This document shows positions 13,201-28,200 of a stretch of 64,000 nucleotides of DNA, one piece after another. Made by a program: the position numbers and the translations under genes. Source of the DNA: Biomphalaria glabrata (Eukaryota > Mollusca > Gastropoda > Planorbidae). Every line of letters starts with the position of its first letter. Positions within the stretch are counted from its first letter, which is position 1. Below the pieces are notes generated by a model, which was given only the letters and a program-made list of their open reading frames with translations, searched no databases and had not been told where the DNA came from. The stretch covers positions 44,326,699-44,390,698 of the forward strand of contig NC_074718.1 in assembly GCF_947242115.1 (NCBI RefSeq). The letters are read 5' to 3'.

Positions 13201-16200
13201 TCTTTAGAGCACCTCTGAGTCCATCCAGCTCTGCCTGACATTAGTTGGGGGAAAAGTAAAGGCGGTTGGTTGTTGTGCTGGCCACATGACACCCTTGTTA
13301 ACCGTGTGCCCTGCAACAGATGACCTTTACATCATCCAACCCATAGATTGTAAAGTCTGAAAGGTTAACTTTATCTTTACTAAAAACACATGCAGAATTA
13401 ATGACAATGTTAAGTTTGTGCTTTAGAATAACAAAACATGTTTCTTTGTTTTGAAAGATTAAAGAATATATTAATAAGAAGTGGTTAACAGCGTGACTTA
13501 AGTAATTTTGGCTATCTGTTTGTTTTCAGAGAGAAAACAATCAAAAACTTGGTCTGTGTGAAGCTTTGCTAGAAATAGGAGCCTGGGAGAATGCTAGGGC
13601 CATCATTGACAGGCTGCCTGAAAACTTTGCTTTGGTTCATCCATCCATCTCCTATGCCCTGTGCTCATTAGTACATAGAGTGATAGAACCTCTATATGAA
13701 AAGTAAGTTTACATTTCTAAATAGAACTAATATCAGTAGGATGTTTTACTGACTTTTGTTTTCTCATAAGAATTAAAAAAAAAAACTAGTCTCATTATCC
13801 TAAATTCTTATCTTTCAGGAACATAGGGTTAGCATCTGTGTTAGCCAAGCGGAGAGTTAAGAAAGTAGAATCCTGTGATTGTCCTCTAGCCTACACCTAT
13901 CACCAGCTCTATCACTTAGCCATGCCAATGTTGTATTACCTTGGTCCATATGCTTCTCGGGATCCTATTTTGATGGTGAAAATAATGAGATTGGCTAAAG
14001 CCTTCATGTCAAAGGTAAGCACTTTCAGGTTCCAAATGTAAATATTGTTTTTGTAAATATGATTATATTATTTTGCAATAAAAAAAATATTGTTCAACTA
14101 ATTATGTTTTCATAAATATTTAAATGAAATACAATTAGATGCAAGATCATATTCAATTAATATCCCTTAAGTAATCACCATCATATCATTCTCTTATGTC
14201 TAAGACAAAGCATTAGAATTCCCATATACAAAATGGTATTACAAAATAAATTACAGGTAGAACTGAAATGAATAGTACAACATTCTGGTTACAATGGGTT
14301 ATTAAATTTTTTTTAAATATATAGATCATGAATAGATTAAATGAAAAATTACTTTTCAACACTTTTTTTTTAAACTAAGCTAACACTGAATACAGTTATA
14401 GCCTGAGTGTGTATTTTAGAACAGAGTGAACATAATTTTAAATTACTATTTCAGCGTCACTCAGGTGGCATTGGTCCAGAGGATGAAATTGCTTACTATG
14501 GGTTTTTAAATGCTCTTGAAGAAGTCCTGCTACCATCTCTTTCCCTCCTGCATGGTAATTGCTCAATGGCTGAAGAATTGTGGAGTCTACTGAAGCTCTA
14601 TCCATATGAGATAAGGTGAGAGAGCTAATGTTGTTACATCTGTAATTATCTTTTGATCATGGTCATTTGTTGTTTTTGAAGTGGGCATCATCTTTTAGAT
14701 TTTTGTGTGTGCCTCCCTTTAGCAATAACATTTTTCTTGTTGCCCTACCCAGAAAATGTGTTGCCCACTTAGAGGCTTAATGAATGAAAAAAACAATAAC
14801 TTTCTTTTACAATTCAGATATCGTCTCTATGGGACATGGAAAAATGAGAGTTATTTCTTGTATCCAATACTTATCCGTACAAGAGCAGATTGTCTGGATA
14901 GAGCCAAATACATCATGAAGTAAGTCTAAAACTTGTGTCCTGAGATGTTTAGACAATTATTGCCCTTGGTTTCTCTTGTATTTAATCCTAACTTTGCAAT
15001 GAACTGCCTATAGTTTGTGTTTATAAATAGGATTCTCAATTAAATACTAAATTCATAAATCATAAAGATAGGGTAGACATGTTTTTAAACAAACTCCTTT
15101 TTTTTCTGTAGGCGTCTTTCTAAAGAGACAGTGAAACCCTCTGGTCGACAGTTAGGCAAGTTGAGTCATAGTAATCCTGGCATTGTATTTGAATATGTGA
15201 GTATATGCATGTATATTTTTTTCTTACAATTTATTTGTCGCTGTGTAAGGATCATCATATCCGTAGTAAAATATCTTTTAGATTTTTTGGTTGAGTCAAT
15301 GTTCTACAAATTTGTGATCACTATCTTGTCAGATTTTGAACCAGATCCAGCGGTATGATAACTTGATTGGTCCAGTTGTTGACTCCCTCAAGTACCTGAC
15401 AACTATTTCTTATGACATGTTAACATGTATCCTTTAAAGTGGTTTGGATGTTCTTAAACTCTTCAAGTGTAATTTAATGTTGTAGTCATTTACTACATTA
15501 GTTTGAAAAGATTATTCTTAGCTAACAAAAATATCTGTATAACTGTATAAACATTTTTGTCTCTTGAACAGGGCTTTCAATTGTTGCATTTAGATTTTTT
15601 CCCATAGACGTATTGAATTTCCTGATTTATTTTTTGTTTTCAATTTATTTTACAGAGAAAAAAGTGTTGTTACGATAATGTTCTTTAAAATATTTTTTCC
15701 TATGATCATGACATGGGATAATGAGCTTTAGTTTTCCATCTTATGAGTTTATTTATTCTGTTTGGTGAAAATAATGCATACATTCTATTTTAAAAATGTC
15801 AAACAATTAAACATGAATAATAGATAACACTTAATGATCCTTACATTAGAAACAGTTTGCATCATTGAAGCCATTGCTAATCCAGAGAAAGACAGGATGA
15901 AAACAGATAACATGAATATCTCACTCTGGCTCCAAAGTAATACATTGAGCTATTTTTAAATTGTCTTAATAGTTTTTGTTCATTATAGCTTAACATTCAA
16001 TAACTTGTGTTCTCATAATGTTAACATCAAAGAATAAACCTTAATGTTTTCATTCCAATGTCAGGTCTTGCCAACTTTGCTGGAGCTATTTGTCGTAAAT
16101 ACCAAGTAGAGTTGACAGGTATCTTGCAGTATGTGGCCAATCAGCTTAAAGCAGGCAAAAGGTAAAAACTAGTTTCAATGAAATATTTTTTTGGGGGCAT

Positions 16201-19200
16201 CATCCCTAGCATCACTTGAATGTAAATTTGTAAAAGAACTATTGACACAGCTGTACATTGTATTTCTAGCATTGATCTACTGCTCTTGAGAGAGGTGGTG
16301 CAAAAAATGGCTGGGGTGGAAATCTCTGAAGAAGTCACAGATGATCAGTTGGAAGCAATGGCTGGTGGAGAGCTGGTCAGACAAGAGGTACAGTTCATCT
16401 CAAGTAATAGTGTCATTGAATGTTGAACACGCAGAATGTATACAATTTTTATTACACTCATGCATTTTGTGTACTTTACAGGGCAGCAACTTTTCTCAAA
16501 TTCGGAACACAAAAAAATCTTCTACTCGCTTAAAAGACACATTGCTAGAGCACGACCTTGCCTTATCCTTGTGCTTGTTGATGTCTCAGCAGAGAGACAG
16601 CACTGTATTTGCTGAAGATGTCAACAAACATTTAAAACTAGTTGGTAAACTCTATGACCAGGTAGGCAGTGGCACACATTTTCATTCACTTCATCAAATG
16701 TGTTCATTTGTCTGGTTATAATTCTTTTGGTATGTTAAATTGTAGCTTTTATATAGCGCTACTTTCATGCTTATAGCAGGCCCAGAGCGCTATGGTCCAA
16801 TCTCATTTGTGGACCATTGGGAGGGGGTATCTGGGAGAAGATTTTTCCGTGCTGCCTTTAGGCGCTCGGTAAACACAACTCAGCTTGAGTAGGGTATCGA
16901 ACCTCGAGCCCACTTCATAGGTAGCCAGGAGAAGTTCAAGCGTACTTAGCCTCTTGACCACGCTTCCTTTTTAATATTTTTCTGCACTTTGTAATTATTT
17001 TGACATTTTAGCCAAGTAAATTTTAAAAAAAGAGGGTATCTGGGAGAAAGTTTTTGTGCTTCCTTGTTATTTGGCCGCTCAGCAAACACAACTCGATCAC
17101 ATGTCAATATAAAAATTTCCTGATGTACATTGAGATTCAAACTTATGCCCCCTTGTTATGTGTCCAAGCAGTTCATGCCACTCAACCTCACAGGTCATCT
17201 TAGTTGTTAGTGACAGTGGGAAATGTGACTAGAAAGTTGACAGTGGGAAATGTGACTAGAAAGTTAATGTTTTAAAGTGACCCTATTGTCTTAGCTGTTG
17301 TGTTAACAGACCACTTTGTTTTTCAGTGTCAAGATACTCTAGTCCAGTTTGGCAGTTTCCTCTCCATGCAACTCAGTACAGAAGAGTTTGTGAAAAGATT
17401 ACCTCCCATTGATGTCTTGTTATCAACCTACCATATCCCTCATTCAGCTGCCTTCTTTCTCTCCAGACTTCTCTATGCACATGCAATCAATGTAAGCTTC
17501 AAATTGAATTGTCTGCCCAGATTGAGTATAACAATATGTTTCTTAATTTTTTTTTCTTTGAAAAGCAAATAGTTCTTTTCATCTTTAAATTGTTCTTATA
17601 ATTATTCTTAAGTACTCCATTTTTAAGTTTGGCAGGGTAGTTGATTGATAAAGTGTTGAGCCTTTGAATCACAGATTTGGGTCTTGGTGAAGCATTATGG
17701 TTTTTACTCTAGATGGGTATGCAGCAACAGCTGGTGAAGTCAAGGTCATTGTGCTGAGCCACACTGCATCATCATTTACCCTAGATTCTTAACTTTCACT
17801 TTTTGTTTTTAAAAAAAAGTTTAATGTACTACTGACTGTGTGCAATACTTAAGAGAGTGAACCCAAGTCTCTACATCTCATTCCAGGTCAAATATGACGA
17901 ACTGAAAAAGTTGGAGAAGGATAAAAAGAATCATAAGGTAGCTTTTAGTATATTGTTCAATCTTTTGTCTTTTTCTACTCATTTTTTTTTGTTTACATAA
18001 ACCTTTTTTTGTGTCTCATTGATTCTAGACCATTTGCTACATTAATGCTTCCAAAGAGGTTATGGGACCAGTGGTTGAAGCCATCAAGCCAGTGTTTTCA
18101 TCTAAAATTTGGGATGACCTGACGTAAGTCTTACATAGCAGCCCAGCTTGATTCAAGAATGAATGATTGATTCCCTTGTGTAACCCAATGCATGTTTCCT
18201 TGTTCCAGGCCACAGTTCTACATCACTTTCTGGTCACTGTCCATGTATGACTTGTATGTTCCTAAAGGTGCTTATGAGAAACAGATCTTGCTGCAGGAAA
18301 ATCAAATCAGTACAGTGGAAGCTAACAAAGACATGGTACGTAGACTTGATGTCATTAATTTTGTATACTTCAAGAACATTAAACACATTTCACATTATCA
18401 TTCCTTTATCATTCCAACCATTTGTGTTGGCAACCAATAAAAGTTTGCCAGGCATTTAAATTAATTGCCACCTCATTTAAAAAATAAGTAAGTTCCCTTT
18501 TTAGACTGCAATCTGAAGGGCAGATGATGTAATTATCATCTGTTTCTATGGCCCACAGCCAGCACAACAACCAACCAAGTCCCAAAATTAAAAATCCCAG
18601 TATTCACATAGATTTGAAACAGGAACTCCTTGTTTGAAAGTCAAGCACTTTATCTCTCAGTCACCTTGTTTAGTCTGTCCTTGTTTGAAAGTCAAGCACT
18701 TTATCTCTCAGTCACCTTGTTTAGTCTGTCCTTGTTTGAAAGTCAAGCACTTTACCTCTCAGTCACCTTGTTTAGTCTGTCCTTGTTTGAAAGTCAAGCA
18801 CTTTACCTCTCAGTCACCTTGTTTAGTCTGTCCTTGTTTGAAAGTCAAGCACTTTACCTCTGTCACCTTGTTTAGTCTGTCCTTGTTTGAAAGTCAAGCA
18901 CTTTACCTCTCAGTCACCTTGTTTAGTCTGTCCTTGTTTGAAAGTCAAGCACTTTACCTCTGTGTCACCTTGTTTAGTCTGTCCTTGTTTGAAAGTCAAG
19001 CACTTTACCTCTGTCTTCTTGTTTAGTCTGTCCTTGTTTGAAAGTCAAGCACTTTACCTCTCAGTCACCTTGTTTAGTCTGTCCTTGTTTGAAAGTCAAG
19101 CACTTTACCTCTGTGTCACCTTGTTTGAAAGTCAAGCAGCACTTTACCTCTCAGTCACCTTGTTTAGTCTGTCCTTGTTTGAAAGTCAAGCACTTTACCT

Positions 19201-22200
19201 CTCAGTCACCTTGTTTAGTCTGTCCTTGTTTGAAAGTCAAGCACTTTACCTCTCTTCTTGTTTAGTCTGTCCTTGTTTGAAAGTCAAGCACTTTACCTCT
19301 CAGTCACCTTGTTTAGTCTGTCCTTGTTTGAAAGTCAAGCACTTTACCTCTGTGTCACCTTGTTTAGTCTGTCCTTGTTTGAAAGTCAAGCACTTTACCT
19401 CTGTGTCACCTTGTTTAGTCTGTCCTTGTTTGAAAGTCAAGCACTTTACCTCTCAGTCACCTTGTTTAGTCTGTCCTTGTTTGAAAGTCAAGCACTTTAC
19501 CTCTCAGTCACCTTGTTTAGTCTGTCCTTGTTTGAAAGTCAAGCACTTTACCTCTCAGTCACCTTGTTTAGTCTGTCCTTGTTTGAAAGTCAAGCACTTT
19601 ACCTCTCAGTCACCTTGTTTAGTCTGTCCTTGATTGCTTGTCTTATGTATAATTGTATGTTGAAAAGCAAAGCCACAACTAAGATTTAAAAAAATAAAAT
19701 GAAAGAATTGTGATCTATTTAGACATCTATGGTCTATAGAAAACATGTTGATGTAATTGCCCAGTTCCAATGCAAGTATTTTTGGACCGATCTTTTTGTA
19801 GTCAATGTATTCTATATGATGGCCTGGGATTCGATTCTGAATTATAGTTTCTTCGGAAATCAATAACAACCTGGTTATGATATTCAATTCTTGCAGCCTG
19901 CTAGCAAGAAACGTAAAGAGCAAGAAAGATGCAAGATCTTAATTGACAGATTGAAAGATGAAGCTAGGAGGCAGGTGGAGCATGTCCAGAGAGTGATGGA
20001 GAGACTAGAAGAGGAGAAACATTCTTGGTTTCCCACAGGTACAATGTCCTGGCATCACTAGATTGAGTCAACACTAAAGCCACTCACACATGCACGCACT
20101 CATACATGCAAACTTTCATACATACATTGATAAATTTGTACCCATATCTGATCTTGTTGTAACACTGGTTTCCCAGGGACTCTCAAGTCTGAGATGACCA
20201 CCAATCTACTTCAGTATTGCTTGTTTCCACGCTGTTGTTTCACTGCCAGTGATGCCATATACTGTGGTCATTTTATACAAGTTCTTCATAATTTAAAAAC
20301 ACCAAATTTTTCCACTCTTATTACTTATGATAGGGTAAGTATTGGGCACATTCTATCTACAATATTTGTAGTTGGAATTCATTCAAATTACAATATATTT
20401 ATATATGTTTGCACCAGTATTTTACATACATAAACTCCATCCCATATTGTTGTTTTAAGATATGTAGATGTCAGGTAATCATCCAAAAAACTAACTAATT
20501 AAAAAATTATTTTTTTTTTCTAATTATAGATTTCTATAGAGCCTGAAACTTATTGTAAATTGTTTTTGTTTTTTTAAGTCTCAGCTCAAACTATAAAGTG
20601 TGAGATTTTAATGTCTTTGTTGCTGTTTCAACCCAGGATTCTTATATATTCATTTCTGAAGTGCTTTTCTTCAGGTCTTCAATGACATTACTTACACAGT
20701 GACTAGCTGTACTGAGAATGAGGCTCGACGTTATGGCAGATTTCTGTGCAGTGCTTTAGAGACTGTCATGAGGTGGCACAGCAGCCCAGCCATCTATGAA
20801 AAGGTGAACAATCTTTCTCTCTCACAAGACATGCTAAGATGTGCTAACATTTTTCTAGGCCAGTTATTCACTTTATACTTTTTTTACTTTCAGGAGTGCT
20901 TCAACTTTCCAGGTTTTCTAACAGTCTTCCGTAAAGGAACTGATATGAATAACAAGATGGACAGACTTGATTATGAGAATTACAGACATGTTTGTCATAA
21001 ATGGCATTTTAGGCTAACCAAGGTGAAGACTTAAAAATCAAATGTCTTTGCGTTTAAGTTTAGGGTTAGACTTTTTGGGGGACTGATACCCTTCCCTTCT
21101 TTTGTTAAACAGTCAGATCTGGTGGGGTAACTATAAGAGCATTACGAATGTGAGGATTATGATTAACTATTCCCCCCCCCCCCCTTTCCTTATACAAACC
21201 TTGATAGGAGTATGTGGCTGCTTCTGGGTCTTCTCACACCTGTTTTTTCTTATTTTGACTTTATTTAGGATCCTCCATGGAAAAAAAAAACACATTTCAA
21301 AAAGCTTATAGAAATGCTCACTGTATAATCAGACATTACTCATCATGTTTAATAATACAGAATTCCCCCTCCCCACCCCTTTTTTTATATATACATCTAT
21401 AAATTTTTAAAAATATTTTGTGCATCAACAGTATAAAACCAGAGCAGACAAAGCCTGTGTCAGAGCTCAGTGCCTCCATCTCTTATACCTTTAGTACAAC
21501 CCCTGTGCTAGATCCAGAATCTGGGGTGCCCAAAACGTGGATTTGCTATTGCTTTTCTAGTTAGACTGGTTAAATAGGCTAACTGTTACCTTTTTCTTTC
21601 TTTAGTCTGTGATTACATGTTTGGAGTCCAAGAACTACAGTCAGATGAGAAATTCTTTGATTGTTTTGACCAAAGTAAGTTTTTGATAAGTTCTTGCTTT
21701 CAGATAATGAAGATTCTGAGCTTATTTTTGTATAAAATGATTATTATAGGTCATTGTTGATGGTGATGATAGGATGTCATCAAAAATTGAGAAGCTAACT
21801 ATTAGAATTGAACCCAATTTAATAGTTTTGTAGATGTGTCTAGAATGAAAGATTCATTCAATCGTCTTAAAGACTGAAGTCTTCAACAAGGTCGGGCTAG
21901 TTTTATTTTCAGACAAGAAAATACTTGCTTGCATAAGTCTGTCAAAGAAAATAGAGACACAATTTTGGCAGCTAATAGTTTTTGAATGTAAATGCTGCTT
22001 CAGGTGAAACAAAAAAAAATTGTTGGACTTGAACTTCTCTTTCAGGTCATTATTTGCTTGTATGTCAAAGCAACTCTTACTGTATGGGCTGAATCAAGTT
22101 TTGTTTGATACAGAAAAGATGTCCTTTTTTTTTGTTTCTGTTCTAGATACATTAATGTTAGCCACAGCAAACAGTCAATCCTAAAAAGGATTTTTTTTTT

Positions 22201-25200
22201 AATAGTTTTGTGGCCCAGTATCAAATTGTTTTCTCCTGTAAGATCTTGTACTGAGTATCTAATTGGTTTCTCCTGTCAGATCTTGTACTGGAGACAATTC
22301 TCACTAATTATCTGCTGGTATATTCAAAAAAAAAAAAAAAAAAGATGACCATGTTCACATCATTGTGAGCATACTGAGTTACAAATATTCACTACACAGT
22401 ATTAACCCTAACTTTGTATCTGCAGTTAAAGCCCCAACATTGGTCATGTCTTTATTCACTCATCTTACATTGTCTTGTAGATAACCATAATCTTCAAATA
22501 CAAAAACAAAATTTAATAAAATACTCTGAAAGACACAAAGATAAAGGCACATTCCTCGTACCATATGCTAGGACAAATTTGTACAAATATTCCTTCTTCC
22601 CTAGTGCTATTAGAGCATGGAATGGGTTGCCTGAGCTAGCCAGGAAAACCAGTGACTTGGCAGAATTTAAGTCATTGGTTAATATGCATGACGCGTAGGA
22701 AGTAATCATCTTCTTTTTTGAAGTAATGTCTGTATTATATAAGATAAGATATCAGCTGTTCTACTTTACATATAGCTTTGTCACATGACATTTTGTTATC
22801 TCTCAGATTTTGCCTCACTTCCCAAGAATGACCCAGATTGGAATGGCCATAGAAAGACGGGTGGATAAACTGAGTAAAGAGGAGAAGGATAAAAGACCAG
22901 ATATTTATGCATTAGCTATAGGGTAAGAAAGAATGATCTATTATAACTCAAACTAGACATTGAGTTGCCTGATAGTTTAGTCTAATTTTATTAATGCCTT
23001 GGTATATATGTAGATTTACCTGCCTTCACAAATGTTTATGTAATGCTCTGCTAGGTATGCTGGACAGTTAAAGAGCAAGAAACCAACGTGGGTACAAGAA
23101 ACGGAATTCCATATTAAAGAAGTGAGTCTGTTGTCAAACTGTATCCCCATTTACAACATTAATTTTATTTAAAAAAATAACAATGCGTTCTACAGTTTTA
23201 CTGTATACATAGACCAATGAATGGACTATTTAAAATACATTTTTTATCTACCCTGTGTGAAAGTAATGAAACATATTTCTTCCCTAAGCCAAAGAAAACC
23301 AACAATACAGCAGCACAGAATCAGACACAACAGCAACGGCAGTCAGACAGCTCATCAGGAATCAGTACTAAGAGAGACGTTGATGGTAAGGCAGGCTGAA
23401 ACTTGTTTAAATCTTGTCAAATATATTTAGGATCAGTGATTGAGAAAGATGGTTTAAGCCTTGTCAAATATTTTTAAGATCAGTGATCCATTGAGGCATA
23501 GGTGGTAAGGCAGGCTTTAACCTGTTTAAAACTTGTCAAATATTTTTAGGATCAATGATTCTTCTGATCTTTCTTATTCATTTCTGATATTTGTCTTGTG
23601 TTGACCAGGACGCTCCAAAGATGTCAAACCTGACCTCAGTTCACGAGAAGAGAAGAGAGCTACAGAAAGTGAAAGAGAGAAGAGAGCAGCAGAGAAAAAA
23701 GAAGCCAGAGAAAAGAAGGAAGCTAAAGTCAGATCAAGCAATGCACCAGAAAACAATGGAAACTTGTAAGTAATACATACTAATAAGAGAGTCTACACTG
23801 GTAAACTGACATCAAGTGACTTTTATTTCACAGACTACTGCTTCTACCTGCTCTAGGTACTGCATCATTCTTCCATTCTTTCTATGTTTGTTGGTATCAT
23901 ATACTTTGTTTTTAACATTTTTTTAAATTAATTTTGTCACATTCAAAATATTTCATACAGTTTTGATCTAAATTTAGCAAAGTTTTTTTTTTCTTAATAT
24001 TTGCTTTTAATTGGAGTTAAAATGTCTGTCACAACTTGAACCTGCCACTTCTTGAACCTGTCAGTTCTAGCTGGAGCTAAAGGAAAGCAAACTTCCTCAC
24101 ATTTTCTATTTACCTAATACTTCCTTTACTTTCATGTGGTTTGATCAGGTTGAAGACTGGAGCTCTAGTTTCTCCTCTGTGTTCTATCTAAATTGTGGTT
24201 CCCTTGTGCTAGTTTTCTTTGTTTATGACTTTATTTTAAACTTGACCACAATTGTCAGATGACAATTGAAATTGTACAAACATCCCAACCCAATTGATCT
24301 GTGCAAGGATGGCTGCCTGGTCGTGCGGTTTGCGTGCTGGACTGTCGTTCAGATTTATTGATGGTCCAGGGTTCAAACCCTGCCCGCTCCCATCCCCCGT
24401 CGTCCTGCAGGAGGTTTAGATTAGGAAGTAATTATCTTCAACTCTGAAGGAACATCCGAAACATGTAAAACATTTTACAAACAAACATTTTTTACAAACA
24501 ATAAATGTATCATTCTTTTTTTTTTCTTTGTTAGTAAAATACATTTTTTCACCTGTTATTTACTAAACCCAGGTTTAACTTGTAATATTTCAATTTTGTT
24601 AGAGTAAAGAAAGAAGCTCGCGACAGTCCTGACCAACACCACAGGCAGGCAGGCACAGATCAGGCTGAGGACTCAGTTAGGCCCAAAACGCCCAAGGAGG
24701 AGAAATTGAAGAAGAGTGACCGCAAAGACAGGGAAGCAACCAAGCTGGCCAAAGAGAAAGCCAAAGAAGAGAAGCGTGAGAGGAAAGAACGTGAAGCCTT
24801 CGCCAAGGAGGAAGAGAGACATTCATCCAGGGTGAAAGACTACGAAGGGAGCAGTGCAAGCCACAACTTGAGCTCATCCTCCCACAGACATAGTGCTGAG
24901 CCATCACCCAAACATTTGGAGGAAAGAGGTACAAAGTCAACTGTAATATCATTAGTTCAGGATCAGTTAGGAAAGTTGATCATTCATCTACTTTTTTTTT
25001 TTTTAGTTCCAAACTTTCTCTTCCTGTGAACTTCTCACTGGCCTATTTTTTGTTTGGCTTGCCCCATCATTTCTTTAGTGGAATCGAATCTTGAGACCAA
25101 CTTAGACATTAAGTAGCCAGTTAGTTCTCATGGTTAGATCTCCTGGACATTAAGTAGCCAGTTAGTTAAGATTTCAAGGCTAGATCTCCTGTTCTTATGA

Positions 25201-28200
25201 TACCTGTATTTCTAAATAGCTGGTTTCTAATCTATGCAAAATGTGACAATTTTTCTGTTTTCCAATAAATGTACCTGTTAAAGTTAAGTTAAATGTACCT
25301 TTTAGAGTTAAGTTAAATATTGACTGACCTAAAATACAGAATTTAAACTTTCATTTTTCTCTGGAATTGTAAACGTCTATTTCAAAGCTTGACATTTTAC
25401 CACTCTGCCTCCTGTTGTACAGTTTTGTGTATACTAGTTCTACTGAAGAGAGAAAAAAAATATTCTTTTAAGTCACATGATTTCTTTCCATATTATTTAT
25501 TTTCTATGGGGCTTTATAAATAATGATATAAAACATCCAGTTAATAGAAGCAGTGCTCTTCTTTTACAAGTGTGGAATTCATTTTTGATTGATTCAATCA
25601 GTTAGCAACAAAAACAATGCCAATATTCTCTGATTATTTGTCCATATTTGCCAGACAATCCTTTTTCTCAATCACTGTAAGCATTATTCTTTATTTGTCA
25701 TTTGTTCTATACCATTACAGTCGTTCTGAAGACCAAATCTGGTTTCAGTGGAAACTTAATGCTTATTTTTTTTTTCAGATCCTAAACGAAGGCGTCTGGA
25801 AACGAGTGGGTCATCTCAGGTTAGTATACAAGTGTAGTGGAAGGTTTTTGTCCTGAGACGAGTGCTCCCAGACAAGCTAACCACAATATGGTTTAAGGAG
25901 TATCCTCTCCGTCAAGTGTTAAAGCGTCAAAAGATAACCCAAAGTCTAATGTGAATAAAACAAAGATCAAATGAAAAGTGTTCAAAGCAGAGATCAAATC
26001 AATAAGGAAATCAATGTGGAAATGGAAGTAGAAGGTGAAACAAGGAGAGGATTAACACAAGAGAGCTTGAATAAACAAGAGAAATGGAGGCAGTAAGATC
26101 CAAAAATGCTGGGGCCAGATGACAAGAGACGAAGGCACAAAATGGATGATACTGATACATCGCGGCTTGAGAAAAAGGTGAATCCCAGACATAGAGAGCA
26201 CAGTGACAAGGGAAATGAAAATGTCTTATGTTAAAAACAAAGAGCTTGATCACTTTGAAACCCTTCCTTCAAAACAATAATGCCTAACATTGATAAGCAG
26301 CTTGCATAGAGAGAGCCAAATCTTGGATGGATAACTTATTTTTTCATGTATATTGCAAGTGGTCTGGTTCGAAACCAACTAACCTCACTCTGCCTACGAC
26401 TGCCTATTGCCTCATGTAATATTGTTGCCAAAGAAACCAATGGAACAGAGGAAGAAATTAACCTTTCAAGATGTCAAAAGCCTGATCTGTTTGATAAGCA
26501 TCCTGTTCTTGAGGAGATAGAGGGGTAGTGGACAAAAATCTTTCTGTGAAGAGAGGAACTTGGTCTTATGAAACCTGCTGCTCATCAGTTTGTGTACAAG
26601 AGAATCAAGAAGGGGCTGTCTGCCTTTGGTTTACCAATACTTGAAGTTAAAAGTCAAAGAAGCATTTGATGAAAGATACTGACACTGGCCGATGACTGAA
26701 ATATAGACGCCTTGAAAGTTGATAGTAGGGAAGATAATCAATGATCTCTTCTTGCTGCTGTTAATACCACCTGCAAGCCATTCAACTATCAGAGTCCTGA
26801 TATCAAAAGAAAGTCATTATTTGAGCAAAGTTATAAAATGTTGCTGCCTGAACGAAGCAGTGCTGTCTTCCCACCTGGTCAGAAGTCTCAAGTGAAGTTG
26901 GTGTCTTCAGCATGTTGAGTGACTGCCAGCTACGTTGATGTACTGCTGTGATACAAGAGTTAATCCATCTTCTGCAGCTGTCTGAAACAACTTAAGAACA
27001 AGGTCATACTGAAGGAGCCATACAGAAATGAATCACTCTCCATACAGAAACGAATCACTCTCCATACAGAAACGAATCACTCTCCATCCTCTATCCACTG
27101 AAATGAAAACAACTAGCTGGGCCTCTAACATCCAACCCTTTCTGATTTGTCCTCTCAACACATTCTTCTTTCTTTAGTTCACTTTATTTTTTATCTTCCT
27201 TTGAAATCTGATTCCTAAGTAATGAACTGGAATTTGTATTAAAGTTTTTAAAAAGGCAAGAATTCAGTGCAGATATCAATAAGAAATATTAACATTGATG
27301 AAAGCTGTGATTTGACATGTATTCTGAGGCAGTGACCGTTTGGAATTCTCCATGGGTATCCATTTTTAAATTCCGATACTTATGCTTTCAAATGCATTGT
27401 GGTCTATTGGAAATAGTTATTAGGTTTAAAACAAGCTTCTTTGTGATGTTTGAGTTTTAACTCGTTTTCTGTAGACATCAACTCAATTTTCCCATGCTGA
27501 GAGTAAATTTTGCACTATGCCATATATTAGATAACATCACTAAAGCTTCCAGTATAAAAGGGCAACTAGATCTCAACCTGTCTGCATTGCATTCCTGCAT
27601 TGTTTACCTGTCAGCTTGTTTTGTGATGATGGTTTGACGTGTAGCTGCTTATTGTCACCCCAGTGGGATTGTACATTTGTCTAAAGCTGTGGGAGATTTA
27701 CTTCTGTTAACAATACTTGTCTTTTGTAGTATGTAAATAACAGGAAATATAATGAATATGTTTGTCTTTATGCTGCACTGTTAGCATGTTCTAAAAAAAA
27801 AAAAAAAGGGGTGGGGAATGGAGCCATGGTCAGTGGCCATTCAGTGGTCTCAGTGAACTAGCAATGGAAAGATGACTAGAAACTTTTTTAAGATCAGAAG
27901 GTGTTGACCATAGAGAGGGACTGATTACATTTCTTGGCTAGTAAGGATACAAATGAAATGTTAACAGGAAGGTGGGAGAACAAATTTGATAGAAACAGTT
28001 GTGAGTACTGTACACATTGTTATGTGAGTGTACTGTACACTTTGTTTTGTGAGTGTACTGTACACATTGTTTTGTGATGTACTGTACACTTTGTTTTGTG
28101 AGTGTACTGTACACTTTGTTTTGTGAGTGTACTGTACACATTGTTTTGTGAGTGTACTGTACACTTTGGTCCATGAATAAACAAACCAGCAGTAGATTGT

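Noticed and set aside
18630-19689. Long open frames of 81-248 codons
   Set aside because: They follow from a stop-free 51-bp repeat read in different frames, and lie in a THOC2 intron.
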